DNA of 64,000 nucleotides from Paramacrobiotus metropolitanus (lineage: Eukaryota > Tardigrada > Eutardigrada > Parachela > Macrobiotidae): NCBI RefSeq assembly GCF_019649055.1, contig NW_026570226.1:1426001-1490000 (forward strand), written 5' to 3'. The first letter of the stretch is position 1; each line of letters begins with the position of its first letter. Below, piece by piece: positions 1 through 11,320 of this stretch. Below the pieces are notes generated by a model, which was given only the letters and a program-made list of their open reading frames with translations, made no database searches and was not told where the DNA came from. The position numbers and the translations under genes were made by a program.

Positions 1-1865
1 TGGGCGCCGAAGAAGAGGTTTCCGCTAAATGCAGAATAGATCCCTGGGTGAGACTGTCGGCATCCACCGCCAGATCCATTGTGCTTTCCTGCCATTCATA
101 ATTGACATCACAGGAACTGGGTAAGGTTGCCCGTTTCGCCGGTAAACTGACATCGTAGAACGGATAGCCGGATAAATGGGGCCAGGGTGGTGGGGCGGCA
201 AAGTGGCCATTCTGATAATAAGACACTTTCGGCATCGCATAAATATGTGCCGGCGACGACGGATGATGGGTGGATGCGGAGGTGGAGATACATGTCACGG
301 TGGCCTGCAGCTTCTTCATGCGTATCCAGCAGCATATGAAGATGATTGCGCAAATCAGTGTAATGGCCAGTGCAACAGCCAGCACCAGTAGACCGATGGA
401 TAAGCTGTCCAGTTTGTAATTTGGCGACGTATTTGGATCGGGAATACAGGATATTATCTTTGAAATATTGTATCTTTCATATGACAGCTGCAACAGTGAA
501 TTCCCGGTGGGCTGTAGAAGTGCCAGAATTTCCTGTCCCGGTAGCACAAAGCCAGGTGGCATAACAACATAGAAGCATAGTTCCGCCCTGGAACATAACA
601 ACCAGATTGGTACAGTAAGTACGAGGCCAAAGTCATCAGGATCTAGAGTTACTGGCAAGGAAAACTTAAAGTTTACCAGTTAATTCTTAGTTCCAAGTTA
701 TTTAATTTTTTAAATTGGATCATACTCACCATCAGTAGTAAGTAGTTGAAAGTTATTGGTTTAACAGCTAATTTGCAAATTGCGCTGCAGTTACTTTACA
801 GTAACTGTTACCGTTCATCGGATGCAATTAACGCTTCGATGACTGTGCTTTCTCAGAGTTTCTCAGCACTGTAATTCTGGGCTTCCATACGTGTATTTGT
901 TTAAGGCACTGCATAATGATATATCAAAATTTTTACTCTTACTGATTCATATCGACCACTCCATCCGTAATTGTATAACGAACTTTCTCCGCAATAAAGT
1001 TCACCTTCTGGCCGTTGTACAGGATTGTGCTCTCAAGAGAATGTAAGATATCCGCTTTATAGTTCTCTAATATTTGCACATTTTGCTTAGCCACAACTTT
1101 CAAAGCGCTATTTTTGTCCACGATAAATACCTGAAAAAACGAATGCATGACTGGCACTGTATAGATGTACGTAAAATTAGTTAATGTTGAGAAAGTTGTT
1201 GTACTTTTAGTTCATCAACGGTTTCGATTCCGCTATCTGGTCCCAGCAATGAGTACTTCTTTATTTTGATCTTGAAGAATCCTCGGTTATACTGACTAAG
1301 ACTTTCCTGGGATCGCAAAGTTAGTTGCTGATTGTCCAGGAAAAACGCCAAGGACGGCTGGGCATAAGTTGTCCGCGATTGATAATACAAAGAGGTCATC
1401 GAGAAATTTGTACCGGCTGGAAACAAACGGGATAGACTAACCACCGATGAGTTTATCGGAAGGTCATAGGTGACAGGTATCAGAAGATCTTCCGGGGGTG
1501 GTCCGCCGAGCTCTGTCGAACCTACAATATAGAGAAGTGTTTAGCTAATCAAGAATTTTTGGGACAACTGTTGCAATATAAGTTCTATTTTCTCGCATTC
1601 GAAAAGGCACTTGTATTTTAGTATGACATGTGGTTGCAATTCAAAAGGTATAATTGTTACGTCCTCTGTCAGTAAACAACAAGAACTGCTACTAAATCAT
1701 TGAGTTTTCCCGGTAGCTTGAAACATGAAAAATTATTACGATTACCTATACATATTCGGTTCACCTATATCAAGAAATATTTTCCAAGTTGTTTTATGAC
1801 TTACCGAAGCAACCGCAGATGATGACAGAAATAAACACAGTAACAATTTTCGATCCCGTCTCCAT
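1..1865 (-). CDS. Single-pass type I membrane protein, 5' part only (runs off left edge)
   Basis: I do not recognise this family. Exon 1 (1865-1805) encodes a signal peptide beginning METGSKIVTVFISVIICGCF and ends at a GTAAGT donor. Exon 2 (1521-1205) and exon 3 (1130 to about 940) encode an extracellular region with N-glycosylation sequons (NSS, NFS). Exon 2 joins exon 3 in phase 0 through a TTTTTTCAG acceptor. The last exon in view (664-1) continues the ectodomain, then gives one hydrophobic transmembrane helix (around 330-395, rich in L, V, A and I) with a WIRMKK stop-transfer sequence. The cytoplasmic tail is rich in Pro, Tyr and Ser and continues past the window edge. I could not find a phase-consistent junction between exon 3 and the 664-1 exon, so a short exon may lie in 665-939. 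A type I receptor or adhesion protein is likely; no domain can be named. Confidence 0.55.
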
Positions 1866-4022
1866 AACTAAATTAATTATCGTGAACTAACTAGAAGTAA
1901 CCCAGGTAGAACAAGTAAATAAATTTTAAAAATTGGTGCACCGGTTATACAACCAGAGAAATATATTCGATTGTATTAATTAATTTTACAATTGTATCTT
2001 GTGCAATAATTCGGCGCGCACAGTCAATTACTCAACATCAAATGCAGAAGTATTGCTAAATTATCAGCACGCCATGACCAGCTGCCGGATTTGCTAAAAT
2101 GATTCCAGATGCTCAGTAATTGGCAGCACAGAATCTGCAATATTTGAGCTGACAAAAATTATCAGGTCAGATCTTTTTCCGCTTCAGCTACTATCGTATA
2201 GTCATAAACACTTGTCAAGCATTCTTATTTTCCTGCTAGGAAAGTAAGCGATTGTGCGCACAGCAGAAGTTTCGGTGTACGTTTATGTGCTCTGTATATA
2301 TGATTTTACAGCAACATTATGACCAATAAGTTGCAGAGATCTTCTTTTTCTTGGACACTACTATTGGTCAATAAGTACGTTCGCTGTCGAAGATGTTCGA
2401 TTAAGAACGGTACGAATATAATACGATGTTGCAACTAATGTGCGAACGTGTCTTTAATTTTGCCGGCAGCGGTAAATTAATTGCTTTGTACCGTGCAGCC
2501 AGACGACGGCATAAGAATTTTTTGCGTATAGTGAACAGTAAGGACAGCATCTGCACAGATTCACGCATCGTAACATACGAGATTATGACTCGTATTATGA
2601 CGATTATTAACGCCGTTTTGTTTAGAAACGATATTATTACTGTTCATTTTGTTAGATTTACTTGTTGGAAGTTTTACCAGAAGGAATAGTTGCCCATGAA
2701 GTAAACTTATGACGAAAACAGCTGAATTAATTAAATGCGGCGTGCACAGTTGTGCGCAGGCAGATTAGGTGATACGTTGTATTATAGATAAACCAATTCC
2801 AAGTGCATATTAAATGTATTACTGTACTGGCGTAGTGCATTCTATTCCTGTCTGCAACTGTGCCATTGTTTAAGAGTAGCATCTTTTAGAAATTAAAAGC
2901 AAATTGTGCGTGCCCCTTTTACGATTGCAAAACCAAAATCCGAAGGATGTTAATCAAAATCTTTTTGTAAAATAATTGTCTGCACTCCGCAATGTAATCC
3001 GCAATCCATTGTCTTGATGCAATAATAATAATAATAATAATTCGAATTGCAGCAGGCGAACTGATGTACAATTGTACAATACATACTCTATGTGCTCGTA
3101 ATTCGTACACTTTTAACAATTTCGGTGAATTTCAAGAAACATACCAGCATAATTAACACGTCGCTTAATTTTTGATACATTAATAAAACCACCACACAAT
3201 GTCCATGAGGCGAATACATCATGTAATATCACAAATCAATTCACTATTTATATCACAACTTAACGATGAAAAGAGGCGGATCAAAAACAACCAATATTAT
3301 AATATCGTAGTAACACATACGAATGCTTGAACTTTATCAGTGCGAACACCAGAACTTCCACGAGTGATACCGCTAACAACTCAACTGATACAAGCAACAG
3401 GTTTGCTGCTTGGATGCGTGGTGGAAGTGACGAGGCGTAGGTTGCACCGTTCTGCATTCTACAAGAAATCCAGTACAAAATGCAGCATCTACTTCTTGTG
3501 ATCCCAGTATCCACACGATCAACTGCAAGGAGCAACTGCATAGTATCTTCACTACTCGTATTAATTCTGTAATCGAGATGAATGGTAACGTAACGCAAAA
3601 ATGGACCGAAGCCAGTCACAGCTGTATACATAGTATTTTTCTATAGGCTGTAGTGATTTGACTCATGACTGTAATGTCGCGACGTAAAAGTAATAAAGAT
3701 ACCAGTTTCTATAGGCATTGTCGTACATGTACAATAACTAATGTAGAATCAAATCAAATCAAAATGTCGTACGTATGATCAATGTTGTCTACTTGAGCAC
3801 AGATCAAATCAAACTTCTTTTCTGGCCAACGATTTACGTTATTTTTAAAATTTACTAAAATTATGCAAAGGATTTCAGATAGACTGTAGAAGCCGGAAAG
3901 GTGTTGATTTTCCTGTTTAGGAAATGTGCTCGATCCAAGTGTTATCTTCCTGGAGCCAAGCATGGATTTATGATTCACATTTCACTGCTGACCATTAAAT
4001 GTTAATTACTTACCATTGAATA
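1866..4022. other. Intergenic, no supported gene
   Basis: This stretch is AT-rich. Open frames at 2426-2689 (+) and 3281-3631 (-) have no codon bias, no recognisable domain and no convincing splice sites. A short AAT trinucleotide run lies at about 3020-3042. Nothing else is supported. Confidence 0.5.
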
Positions 4023-4292
4023 TTAATCATCCTCATCATCTGGAATAAATATCTCACTGATTTCCAGAAACTCAGCAAATTTCTGGCTAAGCCAAAATCC
4101 CAGAGCAACTCCTCCGCCGCATACCATCATGGCCATACCAGCTCCAAAGCGTGTGCGATGCGGTTGCGCCCGTAATCGTTGAAAGCGCTCCCAATCGCCC
4201 GGATTCTCCATTATGGAGAGTGTTTTAATATTTTTGGCTGCTTGTAGACGCGGCATCAGTCGCGCCATAACTGCGCCTACGTAGAAAGACAT
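4023..4292 (-). CDS. SMDT1: Essential MCU regulator, mitochondrial (EMRE)
   Basis: EMRE is the single-pass inner-membrane subunit of the mitochondrial calcium uniporter. It bridges the MCU pore and the MICU gatekeepers and is needed for channel activity in animals. The 89-residue product shows the family hallmarks: an Arg-containing mitochondrial presequence (MSFYVGAVMARLMPRL), one C-terminal-half transmembrane helix, a GxxxS motif at its end (GFWLS), and a carboxyl tail of the pattern KFAEFLEISEIFIPDDEDD. This resembles the end of vertebrate EMRE, where an acidic poly-Asp tail contacts MICU1. I chose the ATG at 4292 because the open frame extends upstream only through a TTG codon and the presequence begins there. 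The coding sequence is intronless. Length is close to the roughly 100-residue vertebrate protein. Identification rests on motif pattern, not on an alignment run. Confidence 0.85.
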   Translation of the reverse strand: MSFYVGAVMARLMPRLQAAKNIKTLSIMENPGDWERFQRLRAQPHRTRFGAGMAMMVCGGGVALGFWLSQKFAEFLEISEIFIPDDEDD

Positions 4293-6079
4293 TCTTCCAA
4301 ATGAACCAAAAACAAACAGGCAGAGCAACTAGCAGTTAATGGAAAATTAAAACTGCAACCAAAACAGCGGAAACAGATAAGTTTTGAGATGCGGTTATTC
4401 TATTGAAATTTCCAACTAGATAGACAACAGTCTGATAAACTCTTTGCTATCGTCATTCCTTGAAAATGCCACAAATAGACAGGCCAAAGAGTGTGCAAAT
4501 TAATACTCAAATTTTTTCATTGCAAACTGTAAAGTTTTGAAAGACTGTAAGTTTTGTTTGCGATACTGCGGTAGAACAAACTGCATAGCGTAATATGATA
4601 CTGTACAAACACCCTGATTCAAAAATTGTGCACAGTATGGCACGGTTTGCCTCGCCAAAGCTATAATACAAGAAGTTAGCGGCACGTGTCAGAGAGTCGC
4701 AAATGAAACCCGCAAATGCTGCCGCATATGCACCGGTATGTACATATTAGTGCATATACTCTTATTGTATAATTATGGGCTACGCATGGCGAATAAATTC
4801 TCATACGCGATAACGCTTTTACCGCATCCAAAAGGATTTAATTTTGAGAATAATTATTTATAACCGGCAAATAAAAACAGCGCGTAGAGGATGCGATCAA
4901 ATCTCAATTACAATTTCTGTGTATGTCTATATTAACGATAAGTAATATTATTGAACTTCATGGCACCATTTGAACCGTATAACGCCCTGCATATTTTTCT
5001 GAAAACGCAATAAATATTCTTGCATATTTTCCTTAAAAGCGATAATTCATTTCATGAAATTTACAGCACGCAAGTTTTAAGAGCAAGACAAGGACTGTAT
5101 AATTATGTGTTATAATGCAACAAAATTGAATCAAGCACCATCTCAACTACTTGCGTAGCTTCGATATCAGTTTGCAAAATTATAGCCCTATAACGGTAGT
5201 AACTGAAGAACATAATATAGAGATTCATTTCTGTTGGCTTACCGCAAGTCAGATTTACCAAAAGCCAAGTGGCAGTGAGTAACAACAAAAGGCGCGTAAA
5301 AAACTACCCAATAATGCGATAACATAACAACTGTCACTGCCGCGATAAGTGAATGACCGAACTTACACTAAGTCAGCCTGTTGATAAACAACCGAGTGCA
5401 TGTACTTTATGTATCTTCCCATCGCACATGCAAAAAAGGAGCGCGAAAATGTTACTGTAGATCTAATGATCTAATTACTTGTATCTGCAATACATTGGTA
5501 CTAAAGCTAATTACTGCCGTCTTGAATGACTACCTAGTTAGCATTAATATTGCTTAATTGATAATTATTGCACGAAATTACCACCTAATTAGTAATGAAT
5601 GCCATCTCGAAGTCATTAAATCAATGGTAGCATATGCATATGCATCTGCATATGCATCTCTCTGCGTTCGTAATTATGTTAAATCTAAATTTGTTATTAC
5701 ACAGCGTCGATAACAGTACAGTATAACAGCATTGACGTGCAATGCAGTGCATTTGCATTGCACTCACCGTGTACACCGTGTAATACGCGCAATGCATGGA
5801 TAAGTCAACGATGCCCAACGGAAAATCTAGTCGAGACTAGATTTACCGTTGGGCAATGTTGCCTTAAAGTGGGCATGTGTTGACTGTTGCAACAAACCAA
5901 TGCACAACGCTTGCGTTATCTCTGAATGACACATAGGACCATGACGCAGAGCCCGTTGGCCTGCATTATCAAAAGGCAGTCAGAACTGAAAGTACCTAAT
6001 GTCTTCAGAAGAGTATGTATCTGTACTGACTTGTAAGCCAATTATAACAAAACAAGATACGATAACCGTAAAATTAATG
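4293..6079. other. Intergenic region with a long inverted repeat
   Basis: No gene is supported. The stretch is AT-rich, with a purine-pyrimidine run of GCATAT-type repeats at about 5632-5661 and a near-perfect inverted repeat at 5813-5854 listed separately. Confidence 0.5.
5813..5854. repeat. Near-perfect inverted repeat (hairpin)
   Basis: Two 20-nt arms (5813-5832 and 5835-5854) are reverse complements with a single mismatch and are separated by only 2 nt. Imperfect complementarity continues several bases outward on both sides. It lies downstream of the TPR gene's stop codon, in non-coding DNA. It could be the remnant of a miniature inverted-repeat element or a structured RNA; no neighbouring copy is visible in the window. 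Confidence 0.8.
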
Positions 6080-8177
6080 TTATTGTAAATGATAACGCAG
6101 AAAAACGCAATAGAAGTACCTGTCGTAATTGGTCAGTCTTCGTATTTGCTGTTGTTGTAGCCGACTGCGATGAGTTGACTTCATTTCCACGCGACTAATC
6201 GCATCCAAGAGTTTGTTCCGATGGTTTCGAACTAAACCGGCAAACGACAAAGAGGTTCCTTGGAAAGTGTTCTGCGTCAGTAACGTCAGAATTTCAGCGG
6301 ATTTTTCATACATAACCTTCGCTTCCCGCACATTTCCTGCCTTTTCCATGGCTGTGCCGTAGTTTGCATACATGGTAAATTTCAATATATAAATTTGCTC
6401 CACATCCAACATCGCGGACTTTTCCACTATTTTTACTGCCGTTTCAAATACTGCAACAGCTGCAGTAGCATTTCCGGTGGACAAGAATTCTACTCCGCAG
6501 TCATTCAATAGCAGAACAACTTCGTACAATACGGACGATGACTTTTCTGCATCCGTGAGATTGACATTGCGGAGGATGAGCTCGAGCATCTCCACAGCCG
6601 ACCAGAAATCATTTTGTTTGCGGAATATCTTCGCAATCAGGAATAAGCCTTGTATATGTTGTGGATTATGACGGATTAATTCCTGTACTTTATTCCTAGC
6701 GGCATGATACCGTTGGATGGTGAAGAGTTTCCGCGCGTCCTGTAGCAGCTGCTGTTGCATGTTTAGCAAACGGTGATGCAGATCCATTGCTGCTTCGTTG
6801 CTGGGATTGGCTTGCAAGGATTTACTCAAGCACTCGTACATCTCCGGCAACATTTCCATATTTTCTAATAAAGCGGCTTCCTGGTGCAGTAGATTGCTGA
6901 CCACAACTTTGTCACTTTGTGATGTTTTAACAGCGTCCTCAATTGCCAGAACAGCATCTTTATAATTTTTCTGCTCGATGTACTTATTAATTAGCGCTTG
7001 GTGATACGCTAAATTGTTAGGAAACGTACAAATTGCTTTTCGCAAATGAAGAAGTGCTTGATGACTATTGCCGCTTTGGCTGTACATGGCACTTAGACGG
7101 AAGTAGCATTCGGCGCAACGATCGGAGAAGTCCATCTTTCCATCCGAAAGCACAACGGCGTCGCTGAACCAAAGTATAGCCGTTTTATAATCCAGCAAAT
7201 TAAAGGCGCAGTTGCCCACAACAGCCATGTCGATATCCCGTAAACTAAAAACAACCTGCATTCGTCGGATTATGCCGATGACCTTTTGGAAACTTCTAGC
7301 TGCCAGCAGATGCTGAATGCGTATTGCACAGTTGTTTCGTTTCTCGTCCATGAGGTTTTCCACGCAACTTTTCTGGGATTCGAACGCATCAATAACGTAA
7401 ACTTTTATACGTCGATCCAGTTCATCAATGCGTTGCTCATTCTCCGTCACATTGTGTGTAACCTCAAATTAAAAGAATTGTATGCTAGGTTATTACTTAT
7501 TAATACCAGCGGCTGGTTTCCCGAAACGTTAACAAGCTTAAAAGTTACCTTTTTGAATCGCTGTGATGGAACAATCAGTAGTTCGCGTTGCTGACTGGAT
7601 TCCGAGGGAAATCGGTCTGTTTGCGACTGGATCGAGTATTCTTCAGATGGACGTGAGGGGTTGGGTAGAATTGTAATGTTATGATCGGTGGAAGCATCCA
7701 CGTCGCTCTCGTTCGGTGGATTGAAGTTGTATTCGAAAATATCTCTGGATTTCTGAATTTCCATTTCTTCGCTAATTTCCCCTATAGTTAATTTTGATTT
7801 CGTTATAATGTGATTTCAATTCAGTGATTTTTCCAAAATTAGTGATAATTATTCTGTGGTAGCTACAGATAGCCGTTCAGGGGCAGTGGCATTAATTTAC
7901 AAAACTCATTGCTTTTACCTTGTTGAGTAATGGTGTACTCCGGATCGTGCACTGGGAATTCCCCTGCGCTCGGTTCCACAGCACCATCATCTGTAACCTT
8001 TTCGAATTCGAAAATGTCTTCGCTGCTTTTGGCAACAGATGATTCGTTTCTCAGTTGAGGTTTGTACTGGTTGTCTGGCTGGGAGGGTATCTCACGAAAA
8101 CTAATATCCTTTAAGTTTTCTAAACTGTAGAAAATAAGTGCAGCTTCTTCTTCGATCTTTGCAACTCTTCTATCCAT
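6080..8177 (-). CDS. Tetratricopeptide-repeat protein
   Basis: Three exons (8177-7919, 7781-7549, 7462-6080) give 624 residues with consistent phases. The N-terminal 160 residues are acidic, Ser/Pro-rich and probably disordered. They contain two similar short motifs, one at the end of exon 1 (SSEDIFEFEKV) and one at the start of exon 2 (SRDIFEYNFN). The rest is a helical array of degenerate TPRs: pairs such as AECYFRLSAMYSQSGNSHQA followed by LRKAICTFPNN match the W-LG-Y-A-F-A-P pattern. TPR arrays are protein-binding scaffolds. No J-domain, kinase or other catalytic domain follows, so the exact orthologue is unclear; TTC-type ciliary or chaperone-adaptor proteins are possible. A CAG-GTACTT donor-like site near 6120 lies close to the stop, so a further 3' exon cannot be excluded. 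Confidence 0.75.
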
Positions 8178-8836
8178 TCGAATTTGGCGGAAAGAAATCG
8201 TAAGCAAATTGTTGCAATTTGAGCACAGCTCGCAAAATGTACGCCAATAAATCGGAGCTACGATTATTGCCTCAATACCAACATTATCAGTCTGGCTATA
8301 TGTAAGGAACACATCACGCAATTTTAAACTAAAAATCTCCACGCCAGTCTCAGTGTGCCCCTCTTCCCGGAGGGAGAAAACGGGAAATCATGTGCCGTGC
8401 GGAAGCTGGCGCATGAAAATGGGACTGGCGCGGGCGCACGGGTGCTGGCGCATCGAGCATTACAATAGAAAAGTGGGTTTTTTATTGAGCCACTTTTCTA
8501 TGTTTTCCCCAAAATTTTCGGACTTTTCCCACCTGGTACAGCTGACGCGAGGTTCCCAAAAGCTAGAGACGGGCCTGAAAACCATAGTTATTTTGGTCAC
8601 AGCAAAAAATCGAACTGCTCTCACTGTAACCGATATTCCATTTTGTGCAGAATGAACAAAAATGAAATGATCGCGGGTAGAGCAGATCAGCATGCGGCCA
8701 TTCTTCATTCTTGTGACCTTTTCGTACACGCCTTAATTGTGCCTCATATATTAAAATGTAATTACGTGCCTCATGTGTGTATCGCTTTTTCTTTTCAAAT
8801 ATGTCTTTTTGGGGTGTGCAAATAGAAATCTAAGGG
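8178..8836. other. Intergenic, GC-richer segment plus small hairpin
   Basis: From about 8350 to 8460 the sequence is locally GC-rich and repeats a GCTGGCGCAT motif twice, as a promoter or 5' UTR for the gene starting at 8837 might. A 12-bp perfect stem (8465-8476 with 8490-8501, loop 13 nt) follows. No coding region is supported. Confidence 0.4.
8465..8501. repeat. 12-bp stem inverted repeat
   Basis: ATAGAAAAGTGG (8465-8476) is exactly complementary to the inverted arm at 8490-8501, with a 13-nt T-rich loop. It lies in non-coding DNA upstream of the candidate gene at 8837. Confidence 0.6.
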
Positions 8837-9127
8837 ATGGAAACAAATGCAGGAACAGATGTGGCAAATAAGGAACATTATTTAGAGTTAGCGAAAGCAC
8901 CGGAAGGACTGCAAATGTCATGGGTAACCAGTACTTAGTACTTACTCACTAACCACTGACCTAACACCAGCAATTTAATGTTTTTGCGTAGTGTGTAATG
9001 GCTGGAAATGATAATTTTTATTTTTATTATGCAGAATCTTGCTGGTGCAGATGCTGACGAACAGGAACATGCTGAGAAGTTCGCCAACGAAGGTGCACGA
9101 AAGAAATCCTCAACCGATCCCGCATAG
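8837..9127 (+). CDS. Candidate small two-exon protein (59 aa)
   Basis: Exon 1 (8837-8923) begins ATG and ends at TGG-GTAACC. Exon 2 (9035-9127) follows a T-rich tract ending TTATGCAG and terminates with TAG. Both exons are whole numbers of codons (29 and 30 plus stop). The product is hydrophilic, with Ala/Glu-rich stretches (ADADEQEHAEKFANEGARKK) and no membrane segment. I do not recognise the family. Support comes from the correct phase, the plausible splice sites and a codon composition that is GC-richer than the flanks. The small size keeps confidence modest. Confidence 0.45.
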
Positions 9128-9791
9128 CTTATAGTTTCTACTCTAGTATTTTATTTCTGTGTTGGGTTTGGTGAATGTCGAGCATACCGTAGTTTTAAAA
9201 ACTGAAATAGATCTTGCCGGTTTGCTTGAATCTCCTAATATCGGTACGGTCAGTTACTCGTAAGCAATCTTTGTATTGTTTCCTGTAAGTCGGAACGGGC
9301 GATATATTTTTGAATAACTTTAAGAAAAATTTGATGGAGAATTTCTCTTAAAGTTATTTCCACATACACCGTTATTTCTACATACAGCGTCACCATATCA
9401 ATGGTCCGTATGTAACTGCTTATGAAGTATGAACGCTTATGTCAGCCGCCGCAATTGCCTGACTTCCATGGCAGAAACGAAAAACGAATTGTCTGTTTGT
9501 GATAAACTGACCTCCAAACCACCAGCGACTGTAAAACTGTTTAATAACTGCAGCATAATTAAAAACCACTCTAAAGCAAGTTAAGCAACCGCGTTTGATG
9601 CTAACTGCTTTTCTTGAAAAATGCAAAGCCGTATTAGAAAAGCGTCACAAAAGTGAAAGTAATCAAGCCTGACATATTAAAAAGAAAGGAAACTCGAAAA
9701 CCCTAAATATTTACACAATTATACAATTCAGCATGAACTTCCAATATACCGCACGCACATACCGCTGATAAGAAAACGAAGAACATGCCGA
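9128..9791. other. Intergenic, no supported gene
   Basis: This is an AT-rich spacer between the candidate small gene and the 3' end of the PMF1-like gene. Short open frames on the minus strand lack domain or composition support. Confidence 0.5.
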
Positions 9792-10820
9792 TCATTCATC
9801 AAAGCATTTATCAATAGTGCTGTCCAGGGTTGGGTACTTCTCACTGAGCACGTCCTGGCGGTAGGCGTCCAGCAAGGCAGCGAAGCTACCCGATGCGTTA
9901 ACTTGTTCTACCATTTCTTCAATCTTTCCGCGCTGCTGCTCCAGACGGCGATGTCGTTCCATAAGCAGCTGCACTTTTTCCGCCACGAGGGCTTCTTTTT
10001 CAGCTTTTTCACTCCTTAATTTATCCAAGAGTTTCTGTTGATATCGGAGATTTTTCGCCACCATCTTCGGGACTTTACTCATAGCCAGAGCACCCGCTGG
10101 CGTAGCAAGGCGCAACTGTTCCTTAATGACGAGGGGATCGCTCTTCGAGAGAGCCACAATCTCTATCGCCTTCTCGATGCTAGCCACTTCAGCGCTCTCG
10201 CGCAGCATTTTCAGGGTATCGTCAGTGGTGCGTTCCATCCATCCTCCAACACACTTAACAAAATTATCGCCATAATATTTCGTAAACTGTGGAAGGTGTT
10301 TGCAGGCGATTTCGTAGAGATTATTAGGCACCATCTCAGTGACGAAATCTTCCAGTGCCACATTGAAACGCTCCAGAGGTTCGCGATGCAGTGGTGTTAA
10401 AGAAGCTCGCGGCATGACTGAGTCTTTGCGCGCGAATAGAGAGGAATATCGAGGTGAGCTGGTGGAGGCTTGAGATAACTGATCCCAGTTGGAAAACTGA
10501 CTGAGAGCAGGCATTGATGGGCGAGGGGATGGATCGAATGTGGAGCGTGGCAGGGAGAAACTGCGGCGCAGCAGCTTGGATGAGCTGCTCTGCGGAGAGC
10601 TGCGACGCGACCAGCTGTCTCGCGCTTCTGCATCGTTAAACACCATGGTAGCACGTGGTGGCTCCGAGTGATTAGTGGCAGCAGACGTACTGCTGGTTTC
10701 CTCTCCATCTTGCAGCGGAAGAAGGGGTTCGCGGATTTCTTCGCTTAGAGGATGCGTCAGAGATCGGGAGCGCTTTAAAGCAGAACGCGGGCTCTGTCGA
10801 CGAGGGGACAACTCGGCCAT
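9792..10820 (-). CDS. PMF1: PMF1/Nnf1-like kinetochore protein (MIS12 complex subunit)
   Basis: This is an intronless 342-residue protein. Residues 1-145 are a Ser/Arg/Pro-rich disordered region with many SP and RS sites. Residues about 148-225 resemble the PMF1/Nnf1 head: a helix of the form RFNVALEDFV, a Tyr/Cys/Phe helix (LYEIACKHLPQFTKYYGDNF), then a helix leading to SIEKAIEIVAL, matching the family's pattern of a terminal helix ending in Leu-x-x-Leu/Ile-Val. Residues about 245-310 are a charged coiled coil. In known MIS12 complexes Nnf1/PMF1 pairs with MIS12 and contacts CENP-C at the inner kinetochore. The N-terminal extension is much longer than in vertebrate PMF1, which is about 205 residues. 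The call is by pattern and is tentative. It is divergently arranged with WDR7, whose start lies 500 bp away. Confidence 0.5.
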   Translation of the reverse strand: MAELSPRRQSPRSALKRSRSLTHPLSEEIREPLLPLQDGEETSSTSAATNHSEPPRATMVFNDAEARDSWSRRSSPQSSSSKLLRRSFSLPRSTFDPSPRPSMPALSQFSNWDQLSQASTSSPRYSSLFARKDSVMPRASLTPLHREPLERFNVALEDFVTEMVPNNLYEIACKHLPQFTKYYGDNFVKCVGGWMERTTDDTLKMLRESAEVASIEKAIEIVALSKSDPLVIKEQLRLATPAGALAMSKVPKMVAKNLRYQQKLLDKLRSEKAEKEALVAEKVQLLMERHRRLEQQRGKIEEMVEQVNASGSFAALLDAYRQDVLSEKYPTLDSTIDKCFDE

Positions 10821-11320
10821 GGCAAAATAGGTTAAACTAGATGGTAACGGGTAATTGAAAATTCTGTGTATTCAAAACTTCTTTACTACTGGCTTCGAGT
10901 GGCTTGCCAGAACATCTCAATAAAATCCAAATAAAATCCACAAAATAAAAGAGATCACCAGCAGAACATGAATAATTCAAGATTGTAGGGTGTAGACTTC
11001 AGACTTTAGAGTCTGTAGAGTGTAGACTGCCGCATTTCGCCATTTCCATGACGTAGTACAACGGCTGAGCGCTCGGCGATTCTGTCTACTAAACACCACC
11101 TTTCGGTGCGGCAGTCTCATTGATTGCGTACGCTGCACTGAGTGCACTCGCACTTTGCTCGACTTACAAAAAAGTTAAAAAATTAAAAGTCTCACAATAT
11201 TGTTACAGTTTTTACTTTGTCAAAATTTCTTCCTTGCTGCAGGTAGTTGTCGTCCCGTCTTAGCTATTATGTGAGAAGCTTGCTGATCGCCTCCAACTGT
11301 TTGTGTTGTGATCTTTCAAA
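10821..11320. promoter_or_regulatory. Shared divergent promoter region (PMF1-like / WDR7)
   Basis: The 500-bp gap lies between the start codons of two oppositely oriented genes, so it must hold the 5' UTRs and promoters of both. It contains an irregular direct repeat of GTGTAGACT around 10988-11030 with an internal AGACTTTAGAGTCT dyad. Assignment as a bidirectional promoter is inferred from position only. Confidence 0.45.

Noticed and set aside
1140..1204. In-frame stop between exons 2 and 3 of the left-edge membrane protein, considered as a pseudogene sign
   Set aside because: A phase-0 intron from the GTACAA donor at 1204 to the TTTTTTCAG acceptor at 1131 removes it.
2426..2689. 87-codon plus-strand frame
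   Set aside because: No domain, no neighbouring splice-compatible exons, and AT-rich composition like the spacer.
3281..3631. 116-codon minus-strand frame with a hydrophobic tail
   Set aside because: Composition and codon use look random; no start context or homologous pattern.
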